Shown here one piece after another: positions 31,895 through 42,000 of a stretch of DNA of 64,000 nucleotides. Position 1 is the first letter of the stretch. Each line of letters starts with the position of its first letter. The notes beneath the pieces were generated by a model. The model made no database searches. It saw only the letters and a program-made list of their open reading frames with translations, and was not told the origin of the DNA. This DNA comes from Ctena decussata (taxonomy: Eukaryota; Mollusca; Bivalvia; Lucinida; Lucinidae). The position numbers and the translations under genes are program-made. The stretch is from positions 56,335,087-56,399,086 of the forward strand of contig OZ022508.1 of NCBI GenBank assembly GCA_963989385.1, read 5' to 3'.

Positions 31895-33455
31895 ATTATG
31901 TCCCCCCCCCCCCCCTTTAGGGTCGGGAGACATATTGTTTTTCCCCGGGCGTCTGTCCGTCTGTCTGTCACAAATCGTGTCCGTTCTATAACTTGAAAAC
32001 CGCTCAAGCTATATTCGCGAAACTTCATATAAATATCAATCAACATGAGACGACGTGCAGAGTGCAAGAATGGTAACTCTGGCATTTATACTTTTTGAGT
32101 TATTACCCTTGGAACTTAGTCCATCAAAAAATTGTGTTTCAATTGTGTCCGCTCTATAACTTGAAAACTGGTCAAGCTTTATTCACGAAACTTCATACAA
32201 ATATCAATCAACATAAGACGACGTGCAGAGTACAAGAATAGTAACTCTGGCATTTATACTTTTTGAGTTATTTCCCTTGGAACTTAGTCCATCACAAAAT
32301 TGTGTTTCAATCGTGTCCGTTCTATAACTTGAAAACCGCTCAAGCTATATTCATGAAACTTCATATAAATATCAATCAACATGAGACGACGTGCAGAGTG
32401 CAAGTATGGTAACTCTGGCATTTATACTTTTTGAGTTATTTACCTTGGAACTTAGTCCATCACAAAATTGTGTTTCAATTGTGTCCGCTCTATAACTTGA
32501 AAACTGCTCAAGCTTTATTCACGAAACTTCATACAAATATCAATCAACATGAGGCGATGTGCAGAGTGCACAAATGGTAACTCTGGTATTTATACTTTTT
32601 TAGTTATTTCCCTTGGAACTTTGTCCATCACAAAATTGCGTCTCAGTCGAGTCCGTCTATAACTTTAAAGCCATTCAAGCTTTATTCATGAAAGTTCATA
32701 CAAATATCAATCAACATCAGACGACATGCAGAATGCAAGAACCATAACTTTAGCGTTTATACTATTTGAGTTATTTCCCTTAGAACTTTGTCAGTCACAA
32801 AATCGTGTCTCAGTCGTGTCTGCTCTATAACTTGAGAACCATTCAAGCTATATTCACGAAACTTCATACAAATATCAATCAACATTAGAAGAATTGCATA
32901 GTGCAAGAACCATAACTCTTGCATTTATACTTCTTGAGTTATTTCCCTTGGACCTTTGTCAGTCACAAAATCCTGTCTCAATCGCTTTATTACTTGAAAA
33001 CCGGACAAGCTATATTCACGAAACTTAATACAAATGTCAGTCAACACTAGACAACCTGCAGAGCACAGCATTTATACTATTTGAGTTATTTCCCTTGGAA
33101 CTTTGTCATTCACAAAATCGTGTCTCAATCGTCTAAGCTCTATAACTTGAAAACAGTTTAAGCTATATTCATGACACTTCATACAAATATCAGTCAACAT
33201 ATAAATAGACGACGTGCAGAGCACTGTAACTCTTGCATTTATATTTTTTGACAAAAACTAAATATGAATATCAGTCAACATTACATGACATGCAGAGCAT
33301 AACAACTATAACTCTTGCATTTATACTTTTTACTTATTATGAATCCCTGCTTCAGGGTAGGGAAACATATTGTTTTTCCCTTGGCGTCTTAATGACTGAT
33401 CCTTTTGACATCAAAAAAGGGGGAGACATCTGTTTTTTTTGTAGAAAAACAATTC
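31895..33455 (+). mobile_element. Pearl-like element with ~168-bp tandem core repeats
   Basis: A 5' module (TATGTCCCCC..., GGAGACATATTGTTTTTCCC, then GTCTGTCCGTCTGTC) is followed by about eight ~168-bp units, each with GTCCGCTCTATAACTTGAAA, TTCACGAAACTTCATACAAA, TATCAATCAACATGAGACGA and TTTATACTTTTTGAGTTATT. A 3' module (GGGGGAGACATCTG..., AAAAACAATTCTAGTT) closes it. Units become more diverged and truncated toward the 3' side. The flank-core-flank arrangement matches what is known as pearl/Helentron-type non-autonomous elements in bivalves; the assignment is by resemblance. Confidence 0.75.
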
Positions 33456-33639
33456 TAGTTCCAATCGGTTCAGACAGCGTCGCGGTTTTTAACGTCACAT
33501 TAACGTTTCTGTTTACCGGCACACAGTCTTAGTATGAAAGTGTATTCTTGTTCAAGGGAAATGGTCTTTATCCGTTAGCTTGGGACGGTGAGCGTGAAAG
33601 AAAGCAAATTTGTTAACTTAGTGGAGCAATATTTATGAT

Positions 33640-34575
33640 ACCAGATCATGATAGTGATTTTCCGTTATATTTACGGGCGTTTGCCTGTAAGACAATTTCG
33701 GAAATCACGGTTTGGTAGTGTGATGTTACCTGGCCGCACTCGAAAATAACTTTATAGTGCTGAAGGGCTATATGACTAAAACAACACCTGCTATAATCTA
33801 TCCTACTGTGCGTGATGGTTCCTGCAATTTTTACAGGCGCCCCTAACATAACGAGGAATGGACTGGCAGCTGGTTTCCAGTTATTCTACCGTAAAATATA
33901 CGGAAAATGTTTACCTACCTACCTACACTGCAAAAAATACAATAAATATTACGGTAGAATAACTGGAAACCAGCTGCCAGTCCTTTTACGGGCGTTTGCC
34001 TGTAATACAGTGTTGAAAATCACGAAATGGAAGTTTTGTGTTAACTGGACGCACTCGAAAATTACTTTGTATTGTTGAAGGGCTATCACACCAAAACGAC
34101 ACCTGCTCTGTTCTGTCCCACTCTGCTTGATGAGTCCTGCAATTTTTACGGGCGCCCGTAAAAATAACGATAAAAGGACTGGCAGTTGCCAGTTATTTTA
34201 CCGTAAAATATACGGAATTTTTCTACATACATACATACATACATACATACAAGGCCATGTACTCTATTATGATACAGTTTATTATGTTATGAACTCTTTG
34301 TATGCGGCCATGTTTGATCAATGTCCCACAGTGTATAACATGTGTAATATATTTTTTTGAAATCTCGATATGGTAGAGTTATGTTAACTGACCGCACTCG
34401 AAAATAACTTTATAGTGTTGAAGGGCTATATGACCCAAACATTAACTGTCATTTTCTACCCTACTCTGCGTGATGATTCCGCCAATGTTTACGGGCGCCC
34501 ATAAAATTAACGGGAAATGGACTGGCAGCTGGTTTCCAGGTATTCTACCGTAAAATCTACGGATTTTTTTGCAGT
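33640..34575 (+). repeat. ~310-340-bp repeat, three tandem copies with foldback cores
   Basis: CGCACTCGAAAATAACTTTA occurs near 33738, 34050 and 34394. Each copy carries ACTGGCAGCTGGTTTCCAG, TTCTACCGTAAAATATACGG and ACGGGCGCCC motifs. In the first, the GGACTGGCAGCTGGTTTCCA arm has a mirror at 33955-33983. A (ACAT)n run lies at 34224-34251. Confidence 0.75.
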
Positions 34576-34987
34576 GCATATCTATATTTTCCGCCGTGCC
34601 CTACGCTTTGATTACCGTCAGCTCAGTGCATCTCCAGTCAAATCATAAACTAGGCTTTCTGTACAGACTGAAAGGACATACACCCCTAAAAGCAGACAGA
34701 CAGGCAGACAATGTCAGACAGCGAGACACCTGTCCTAATAAGATGATCTTATGATGATAAACTAAGTAAAGTTAAAGCATAACTTTGATGAAAGCATAAC
34801 TTTAATGCCGCAATTTTTTGATGCTGTAGTTTCATTTCTCGTAATAGTGGTCTCCAAAAGGCCCAGCGTAACGGATCTATGATATAGAAATACAATACTA
34901 AAGTATTTCTTCTTAGTACAATTGCTACAAAAATTCGATAGATTTGTGTTGTCAAAATTTTGTAGACGCTGAAACGGTATGTGATTT

Positions 34988-35226
34988 GAGACGCGACACG
35001 ACAAAACCAATAAAGTGGGATGTGCGCCAGCGAAGACTCACATCAACCTCTGCATCTACCCAGTTTTATCAGCGTCTTCACTACATGCGTTTCGATGGTA
35101 GCTAAGGGTCTAAGCTAGCTCCATGCCGACAGAGAAGTCTCTGATCAGACCAGGCGAATGCGCAGGCTGATCTGAGTCTTTGCTGGACGCACATGCCACT
35201 TTGATGGTTTACTCGTGTTGTGGCTC
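34988..35226. mobile_element. Hairpin MITE, type B
   Basis: Starts GAGACGCGACACGACAAAAC, reads GTGGGATGTGCGCC, and ends ACTCGTGTTGTGGCTC. Both termini carry mutations, suggesting an older copy. Confidence 0.88.
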
Positions 35227-35997
35227 TTATTATTATCATGTCTGTCTCTGGACTTCTCGCCCTATAGGCCCTATAGTTGACGGACCCCTATCAGCACCGA
35301 TCGTGGTGCGACCCACGCCAGATACTTCCTGAAACGTGGGACGGGTTGTCATGGGTCGTATCATAGTTGCTTGGGGCGGACCTGACAGCATTCGGAACTA
35401 CATGTATTCACACCTCATATGCCATGTATTAAGGTCTGAGAGAATAAAGGATATGTTCTGTTGGGAGGTACAATTGTTCCTCTTCCACTTCTTCTCTATT
35501 CAATTCTCGTAACGATGTTTCCAATTCCAGTTGTTGTTTCTATTCTTAAAACCATGATAACGATGTTTCCCAGATGGCGAGAGTATTTTTTGTCCAATTC
35601 TCATAACGATGTTCCCAGGAGGGCAATGATTGCACAATCTTAGCACCGAGTCTGTTTGTCCGTCCCCTCTCCAATTCAAAGAGAAGAGTCCCGTGTCATG
35701 GAAAGGGTCGGCGACCTCTGGTCTGTTCTCGTAACAGAACAGAATAGTCATCGACCCATTTTACAATGGCAAAGCTTACACCAACTTACGGCAATATATC
35801 CCATTGGTTTCACAACATATAAACTATAAGTAGCATTTTGGTATATGTCATGTTTTGTTATTCTTTTATGACGACCCCTGCTTCATTTTAATCTCCCGGG
35901 GCCGCGTGGCGCAGTAAGTAGCTGGTCCGACTCAAGAGCCTTTTTTAATGCTCGTATTGTTCTGTTCTGTTCATTTGTTTCCGTGACGAAAACATTT

Positions 35998-36233
35998 GGA
36001 CCGCGACATGACAAAACCAACAAAGAGGCATGTGCGCCCAGCGCAGACTCAGATCAGCCCGGGCATCTGCCCAGTCTGGTCAGAGTCTTCGGTGTCCACA
36101 TGGTGCTAGCTTAGGCCCGTAGCTACCCTTTAAGCGCACAGCGAAGACTCTGGTCAGACTTGGCGGATGTTCATGTTAATCTGAGTCTTCGCTGGGCGCA
36201 CATGCATCTTTGCTAGTTTTCTCGTGCAGGTTC
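35998..36233. mobile_element. Hairpin MITE, type B, ATTT target duplication
   Basis: Starts GGACCGCGACATGACAAAAC and ends TTTTCTCGTGCAGGTTC. Despite decayed termini, ATTT still flanks both sides (35994-35997 and 36234-36237). Confidence 0.88.
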
Positions 36234-36619
36234 ATTTATGTGTTGGAAACAACATTCTCAAATGTTGATGGTCTCTTTTAGTCATAGGCCTATACCGTTT
36301 AGCCTTCACAGTCCTTACTATTCATTTTCTAGATATCCAATATTGTGCTTACAGGGTGAACTTTGGCCAGACTGCTTTTTATTGAGATCATTAAATTGAA
36401 TCACTAAATTAACAGATTCATTAGTTTTAACATCAGTTATAATCACTCTTCCTAAATTTAGCTCTTATAAGTACTTTGTTTAGATTTAATCGCGCTCACC
36501 GTCCCAAGATTATGAATAAAGACCATTTCCTTTAAACAAGAATACACTTTCATACTAAGACTGTGTGCCGGTAAACAGAAACGTTAATGTGACGTTAAAA
36601 ACCGCGACGCTGTCTGAAC

Positions 36620-37261
36620 AGGGGGTATACTTGAAAAAATCAGTATTGCGAAAAATTTACACGGTGAATTTTTAATTTTAGTTTTTCAAAGTCTTAAAAA
36701 TACCTATCATTAAAACATATCAAAATTTGAGGTATATTTTTCGGAGGCGTTTTTTTTCTATTTACCATTTTATGTTAAAAAGGGCAAATTTCAAAAGCAA
36801 TTGGAAAATCATGTTTACGTCAATCCTGACGTAATGCGTAGAGCTTGGGGAAAAATAATACCACAGCTTCGAAGATCTCTTGACGGGTCGCACTCTGATA
36901 TGAAATTGATATCAGTATCTTCAACGACAGCAGAACAGGGTTGAAAAATAAGGATATCTGAGCGCTATTTATTTAACGAAAAAAATCGTCAGACCTTCAC
37001 ATTTTCACGACGTCATAGAAAAAGAAATATTTGTTGGACGCCAAAAAGAAAGTAATTTCGTGAGTCAGAAAAGACTAAAAAAATTTATCATGTACATATT
37101 TATTAGAAAATTGAAAATTTTGGTTTTGTCATATTCCACCTTAAATTAGAAGCTGGTGTGAAGAAAACAATTCCACGTAGTTCAGTATTAACGTTCAGTG
37201 GATTTATCGATGCATAAAAGCCGTTTACTGTTTGTTCGAGAATAAGCATTTTGTCTTTAAG
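36620..37261. other. Spacer upstream of paralogue 2
   Basis: AT-rich; no supported exon or repeat recognised. Confidence 0.4.
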
Positions 37262-37672
37262 TTTAGCGCCAAAGCCAGTCTTCTTTATCCTCTTTCATGG
37301 ACGACTAATTTTATGATTTTTTCCAGGCATTTTCTGTGAATCTTTCAGTGGAATCATACTATATAAGCGCCAAAGCCAATCTTCTTTATCCACTATCATG
37401 GACGACTATTTTTATGATTTTTTTCCATGCATATTCTGTGAATCTTTCAGTGGAATCATACTATATAAGCGCCAAAGCCAATCTTCTTTATCCACTATCA
37501 TGGACGACTATTTTTATGATTTGTTCCATGCATATTCAGTGAATCTTTCAGTGGAATCATACTCTATAAGCGCCAAAGCCAATCTTCTTTATCCACTATC
37601 ATGGGCGACTATTTTTATGATTTGTTGCAGGCATTTTCTGTGAATCTTTCAGTGGAATCATACTATAAAATG
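37262..37672 (+). repeat. 102-bp tandem repeat, four copies, open in one frame
   Basis: Units marked by GCGCCAAAGCCAATCTTC start near 37266, 37367, 37469 and 37570. As 102 is a multiple of three, the frame stays open (NLSVESYYISAKANLLYPLS... repeated). Each unit also contains an acceptor-like GTGAATCTTTCAG. The frame has no signal peptide or recognisable domain; I treat it as a satellite rather than a gene. Confidence 0.85.
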
Positions 37673-37720
37673 CAAGAATATCCGTCATATATAATTGTTT
37701 AATTGCATTAACACCTGTAG

Positions 37721-37768
37721 GGTCCCTTGGAAGAAGATCACGCCTCGTGTTCGAACAAATTTCTGACG
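37721..37768 (+). CDS. Candidate upstream exon of paralogue 2
   Basis: Forty-eight bases between an acceptor-like AACACCTGTAG and a donor CTGACG|GTAATT. Read with two leading bases it gives SLGRRSRLVFEQISD, and its final base joins the AT of the next exon to give Asp, continuing D-AFVGLDENVTLSS. The phase fits exon A exactly. No counterpart was found upstream of paralogue 1, so this is a candidate only. Confidence 0.4.
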
Positions 37769-38011
37769 GTAATTTTGCACACAGTTTATAAAAATATAAT
37801 AAATCTACCCTCTCCTGTAGAACTTAGCCTAGCATCGATCTGTCAGATTTGTAATTTAAGATTACATGTCATATACAGGAGCGATCAGTGCAGATCCAGA
37901 TAAGGATTTGCACTGGTCGATATTCTTCCCAAATTTTTAGTTCAACTCCCACAACGGGAAAAATGGTCTTTTAGGCAAACCTTCGTACAGAGTAGCTCTG
38001 GAAAATCCTCA

Positions 38012-38066
38012 TACAGAGAAGTCGGACTACATACTCTGGAAAATTATGTAGTCCGACTTCTCTGTA
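38012..38066. repeat. Hairpin, 21-bp arms
   Basis: TACAGAGAAGTCGGACTACAT and its exact mirror, separated by ACTCTGGAAAATT. It lies about 95 bp before exon A of paralogue 2, in the intron. Confidence 0.85.
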
Positions 38067-38159
38067 CAATAATTTTCTTTATACATTTTGCTCACCGAAT
38101 ACATTTTTGTTCCTTATACACATTTTCTATAATACTAAATAAAAACCCTATTATTTCAG

Positions 38160-38321
38160 ATGCGTTTGTTGGCCTGGATGAAAATGTAACCCTGAGTTCT
38201 AGTACCAATGTGTACGAAGTGGCTGCCTCAATTGGACTTCATGATATAATTAGAGACACAGAAGCGGATGAGAAATATTTCTATATAAATGAAACATCGC
38301 AGTATTTTGTTCTTGAAGGAT
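38160..38321 (+). CDS. Paralogue 2, exon A: mucin-like single-pass membrane protein
   Basis: Exons A-E (38160-38321, 38957-39072, 45940-46114, 46950-47637, 51110-51140) join to about 389 residues, in the same phases as paralogue 1. Exon A is bounded by TATTTCAG and T|GTAAGT and is 162 bp, exactly as long as the paralogue's. Residues start AFVGLDENVTLSSS; GLD-x-N-x-TL, VAA, LHD, DTEA, KYFY, QYF and LEG are shared. The ectodomain (~190 residues) is followed by a longer, Pro-richer stalk than in paralogue 1, one helix and the tail GRDGDKEERA. Predicted at the cell surface; partner unknown. The genomic span is inflated to 13 kb by a 6.1-kb repeat in intron B. Family not recognised. Confidence 0.87.
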
Positions 38322-38956
38322 GTAAGTACTTTCCATTTAACACTTGCTTCCAATTATTATTATGATATAATATGAGTAAGCATATTTTTTCGTTCTCCTG
38401 TAAGGTGTATGGATACACTGCCACGATTTTCCACCCTTTTCTCAAAGGGGAACAACTTTTGTGCTTTCCTGTTTACTTACATAGAGGATGTAGCCCTTCC
38501 AAAAAAAAAAAAAAAAAGAGTCGACTCTTAGGGGAGCGATTGTTTTCAGAGTGATCTCATTGAGAAGGGGGCGAGGGCAAATTGAAAATGACAGAGATTT
38601 GTTTTACTGAAAATAGGCTGTTGGATTTATTATTGCATAAATTCAACAAAATATTTGTTAAATTTGCGAAATCTATGGACCCTCGAATCAGGTTTTTAAG
38701 AGCACATGAATTGCCTTGTTAATACATAGTTTTGTGTCCGTTAAAACATGCCGATTGATAGCGGATGACAACGATATTTATTCAGTAATTTCTTTTGAAA
38801 TAATATCTGCGGTTAAGGCGATGAAATCTCATTCAAAACGGTTATCTGATAAACAAAACCTTACACTTGAATTCATTTCATATGAAGTTTATGAAACTCG
38901 CCAAGGCTCATTTCATGACATGACCACTCGTCTAGGATCCTTTCTGTATTTCACAG

Positions 38957-39072
38957 ATGATTTGATGGTGATAGACTGTCTTCCTGCTGGACTGACTGAG
39001 GTGCTGACATTCATCATCATAGGAGAGGAAGCCTGTAAACCCGGACATCTGACCATACATGTCGAGCCAACG
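38957..39072 (+). CDS. Paralogue 2, exon B
   Basis: Acceptor TGTATTTCACAG, donor ACG|GTACTC, 116 bp. DCLPAGLTEVLTFIIIGEE, then CKPGHLTIHVEPT. Both Cys of paralogue 1 are kept. A 6.1-kb repeat begins about eight bases after the exon, leaving only GTACTCC of the original intron start. The longer frame from 38716 is intron read-through. Confidence 0.88.
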
Positions 39073-39079
39073 GTACTCC

Positions 39080-42000
39080 TTTTATTAGCTCACCTGAGCC
39101 GAAGGCTCATAGGTGAGCTTATAGTATAGGCAGGCCTCCGTAGTCCGTCTGTCGTCCGTCGTCCGTCCGTCCGTCCACCATTTTAAAAGGCCTTCTTCTC
39201 CAAAACCGCTGGGCCGATCAAAGCCAAATTTTATATGGAGCCTCCATGGGTTGGGGGAACGAAAGTTTGTTCGGGGTATCTGGGTCGCATGACCAAGATG
39301 GCCGCCACGCCCATATATGGTAAAAACCCTTCAAAATCTTCTTCTCTAGAACCAAAAGGCCTGTGACCTTGAAACTTGGTATGTAGCATCGGGCATGCGG
39401 GCCCATAATAGTTTGTACAAATGATGACCTTGCGATGACCTTGACCTAATTTATGACATGATCAACTTTGGTACGTTTGGCATTTATATGGGGAAAACGC
39501 TTAAACTGCGGATTTCTCAGAAACTATTTAAGTCTAAGGTACAATACTTGGTATAAATGGTCAACTAAATGAACAAATAAAAATATTATGTCACTAAGGC
39601 TCAAGGTCATTCGGTCCGTCCATCCGTCGTCAAGACTTTCGAACATCTTCTTCTCTGAAACCACTCGGCCGATTGAAGCCAAATTTCATATGGAGTCTCA
39701 GTGGGATGGGGGAACATAAGTTTGTATGCGGGGTTTGGGTCACATGACCAAGATGGCCGCCATGCCCATATATGGTAAAAACCCTTCAAAAATCTTCTTC
39801 TCCAGACCCAAAAGGCCTATGACCTTGAAACTTGGTATAAAGCATTGGGCATGCAGGCCCATCATAGTGTGTACAAATGATGACCTTGTGATGACCTTGA
39901 CCTAATTTATGACATGGTCAACTTTGGTACGTTGGGCTGTTAAAACGCTTAAACAGCGGCTTTCTCAGAAACTATTTAAGTCTAAGGTACAATACTTGGT
40001 ATATATGGTCAACTAAATGAGCAAATGAAGATATTATATCACTAAAGGTCAAGGTCATTCGGTCCGACCATCCGTCGTCAAGATTTTCAAACACTTTCTT
40101 CTCTGAAACAACTTCGCCAATTGAAGCCAAATTTCATATGGAGTCTCAGTGGGATGGGGGAACATAAGTTTGTATGCGGGGTCTGGGTCACATGACCAAG
40201 ATGGCCGCCATGCCCATATATGGTAAAACCCCTTCAAAAATCTTCTTCTCCGGAATCAAAAGGCCTATGACCTTGAAACTTGGTATGTAGTATTGGGCAT
40301 GCAGGCCCATCATAGTTTGTACAAATGATGACCTTGCGATGACCTTGACCTAATTTATGACATGGTCAACTTTGGTATGTTGGGCTTTTATATGGGAAAG
40401 CGCTTAAACAGTGGATTTCTCAGAAACTATTTAAGTCTAAGGTACAATACTTGGTATACATGGTCAACTAAATGAACAAATGAAGATATTATGTCTTTAA
40501 AGGTCAAGGTCATACGGTCCGACCATCCGTCGTCAAGATTTTCAAACATCTTCTCCTCTGTAACCACTGGGCCCGGTGAAGCCAAATTTCATATGGAGTC
40601 TCAATGGGACGGGAGAACGAAAGTTTGTGCGCGGGGTCTGGGTCACATGACCAAGATGGCCGCCATGCCCATATATGGTAAAAACCCTTCAAAAATCTTC
40701 TTCTCCAGAACCAAAAGGCCTATGATCTTGAAACTTGGTATGTAGCATCGGGCATGTAGGCCTATCATAGTTTATACAAATGATGCCATTGCAATGACCT
40801 TGACCTAATTTATGACGCAGTCAACTTCGGTACCTTAGGCTTTTATATGAGAAAACGCTTAAACTGCGGATTTCTCAGAAACTATTTAAGTCTAAGGTAC
40901 AATACTTGGTATACATGGTCAACGAAATGAACAAATAAAAATATTATGTCACTAAAGCTCAAGGTCATTCGGTCCGTCCATCCGTCGTCAAGACTTTCGA
41001 ACATCTTCTTCTCTGAAACCACTGGGCCGATTGAAGCCAAATTTCATATGGAGTCTCAGTGGGATGGGGGAACATAAGTTTGTATGCGGGGTCTGGGTCA
41101 CATGACCAAGATGGCCGCCATGCCCATATATGGTAAAAACCCTTCAAAAATCTTCTTCTCCAGACCCAAAAGGCCTATGACCTTGAAACTTGGTATAAAG
41201 CATTGGGCATGCAGGCCCATCATAGTGTGTACAAATGATGACCTTGTGATGACCTTGACCTAATTTATGACATGGTCAACTTTGGTACGTTGGGCTGTTA
41301 AAACGCTTAAACAGCGGCTTTCTCAGAAACTATTTAAGTCTAAGGTACAATACTTGGTATATATGGTCAACTAAATGAGCAAATGAAGATATTATATCAC
41401 TAAAGGTCAAGGTCATTCGGTCCGACCATCCGTCGTCAAGATTTTCAAACATCTTCTTCTCTGAAACAACTTCGCCAATTGAAGCCAAATTTCATATGGA
41501 GTCTCAGTGGGATGGGGGAACGTAATTTGTATGCGGGGTCTGGGTCACATGACCAAGATGGCCGCCATGCCCATATATGGTAAAAACCCTTCAAAAATCT
41601 TCTTCTCCGGAATCAAAAGGCCTATGACCTTGAAACTTGGTATGTAGTATTGGGCATGCAGGCCCATCATAGTTTATACAAATGATGACCTTGCGATGAC
41701 CTTGACCTAATTTATGACATGGTCAACTTTGGTATGTTGGGCTTTTATATGGGAAAGCGCTTAAACAGTGGATTTCTCAGAAACTATTTAAGTCTAAGGT
41801 ACAATACTTGGTATACATGGTCAACTAAATGAACAAATGAAGATATTATGTCTTTAAAGGTCAAGGTCATACGGTCCGACCATCCGTCGTCAAGATTTTC
41901 AAACATCTTCTCCTCTGTAACCACTGGGCCCGGTGAAGCCAAATTTCATATGGAGTCTCAATGGGACGGGAGAACGAAAGTTTGTGCGCGGGGTCTGGGT

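Larger units (their letters stand above)
33468..36619. mobile_element. Pair of ~125-bp inverted repeats framing 3.15 kb
   Basis: 33468-33593 (GTTCAGACAGCGTCGCGGTT ... CTTGGGACGGTGAGCG) recurs reversed at 36493-36619. The arms match over nearly all their length, with GTTAATGTGACGTTAAAAAC intact in both. Between them lie a ~310-bp tandem repeat (33640-34575) and two hairpin MITEs. No transposase is seen. It could be a large non-autonomous TIR element or two opposed copies of one repeat. Confidence 0.6.

Noticed and set aside
31970..33335. CRISPR-like regular array
   Set aside because: Units are contiguous ~168-bp repeats without short repeats and unique spacers, in an animal genome; it is a pearl-like transposon core.
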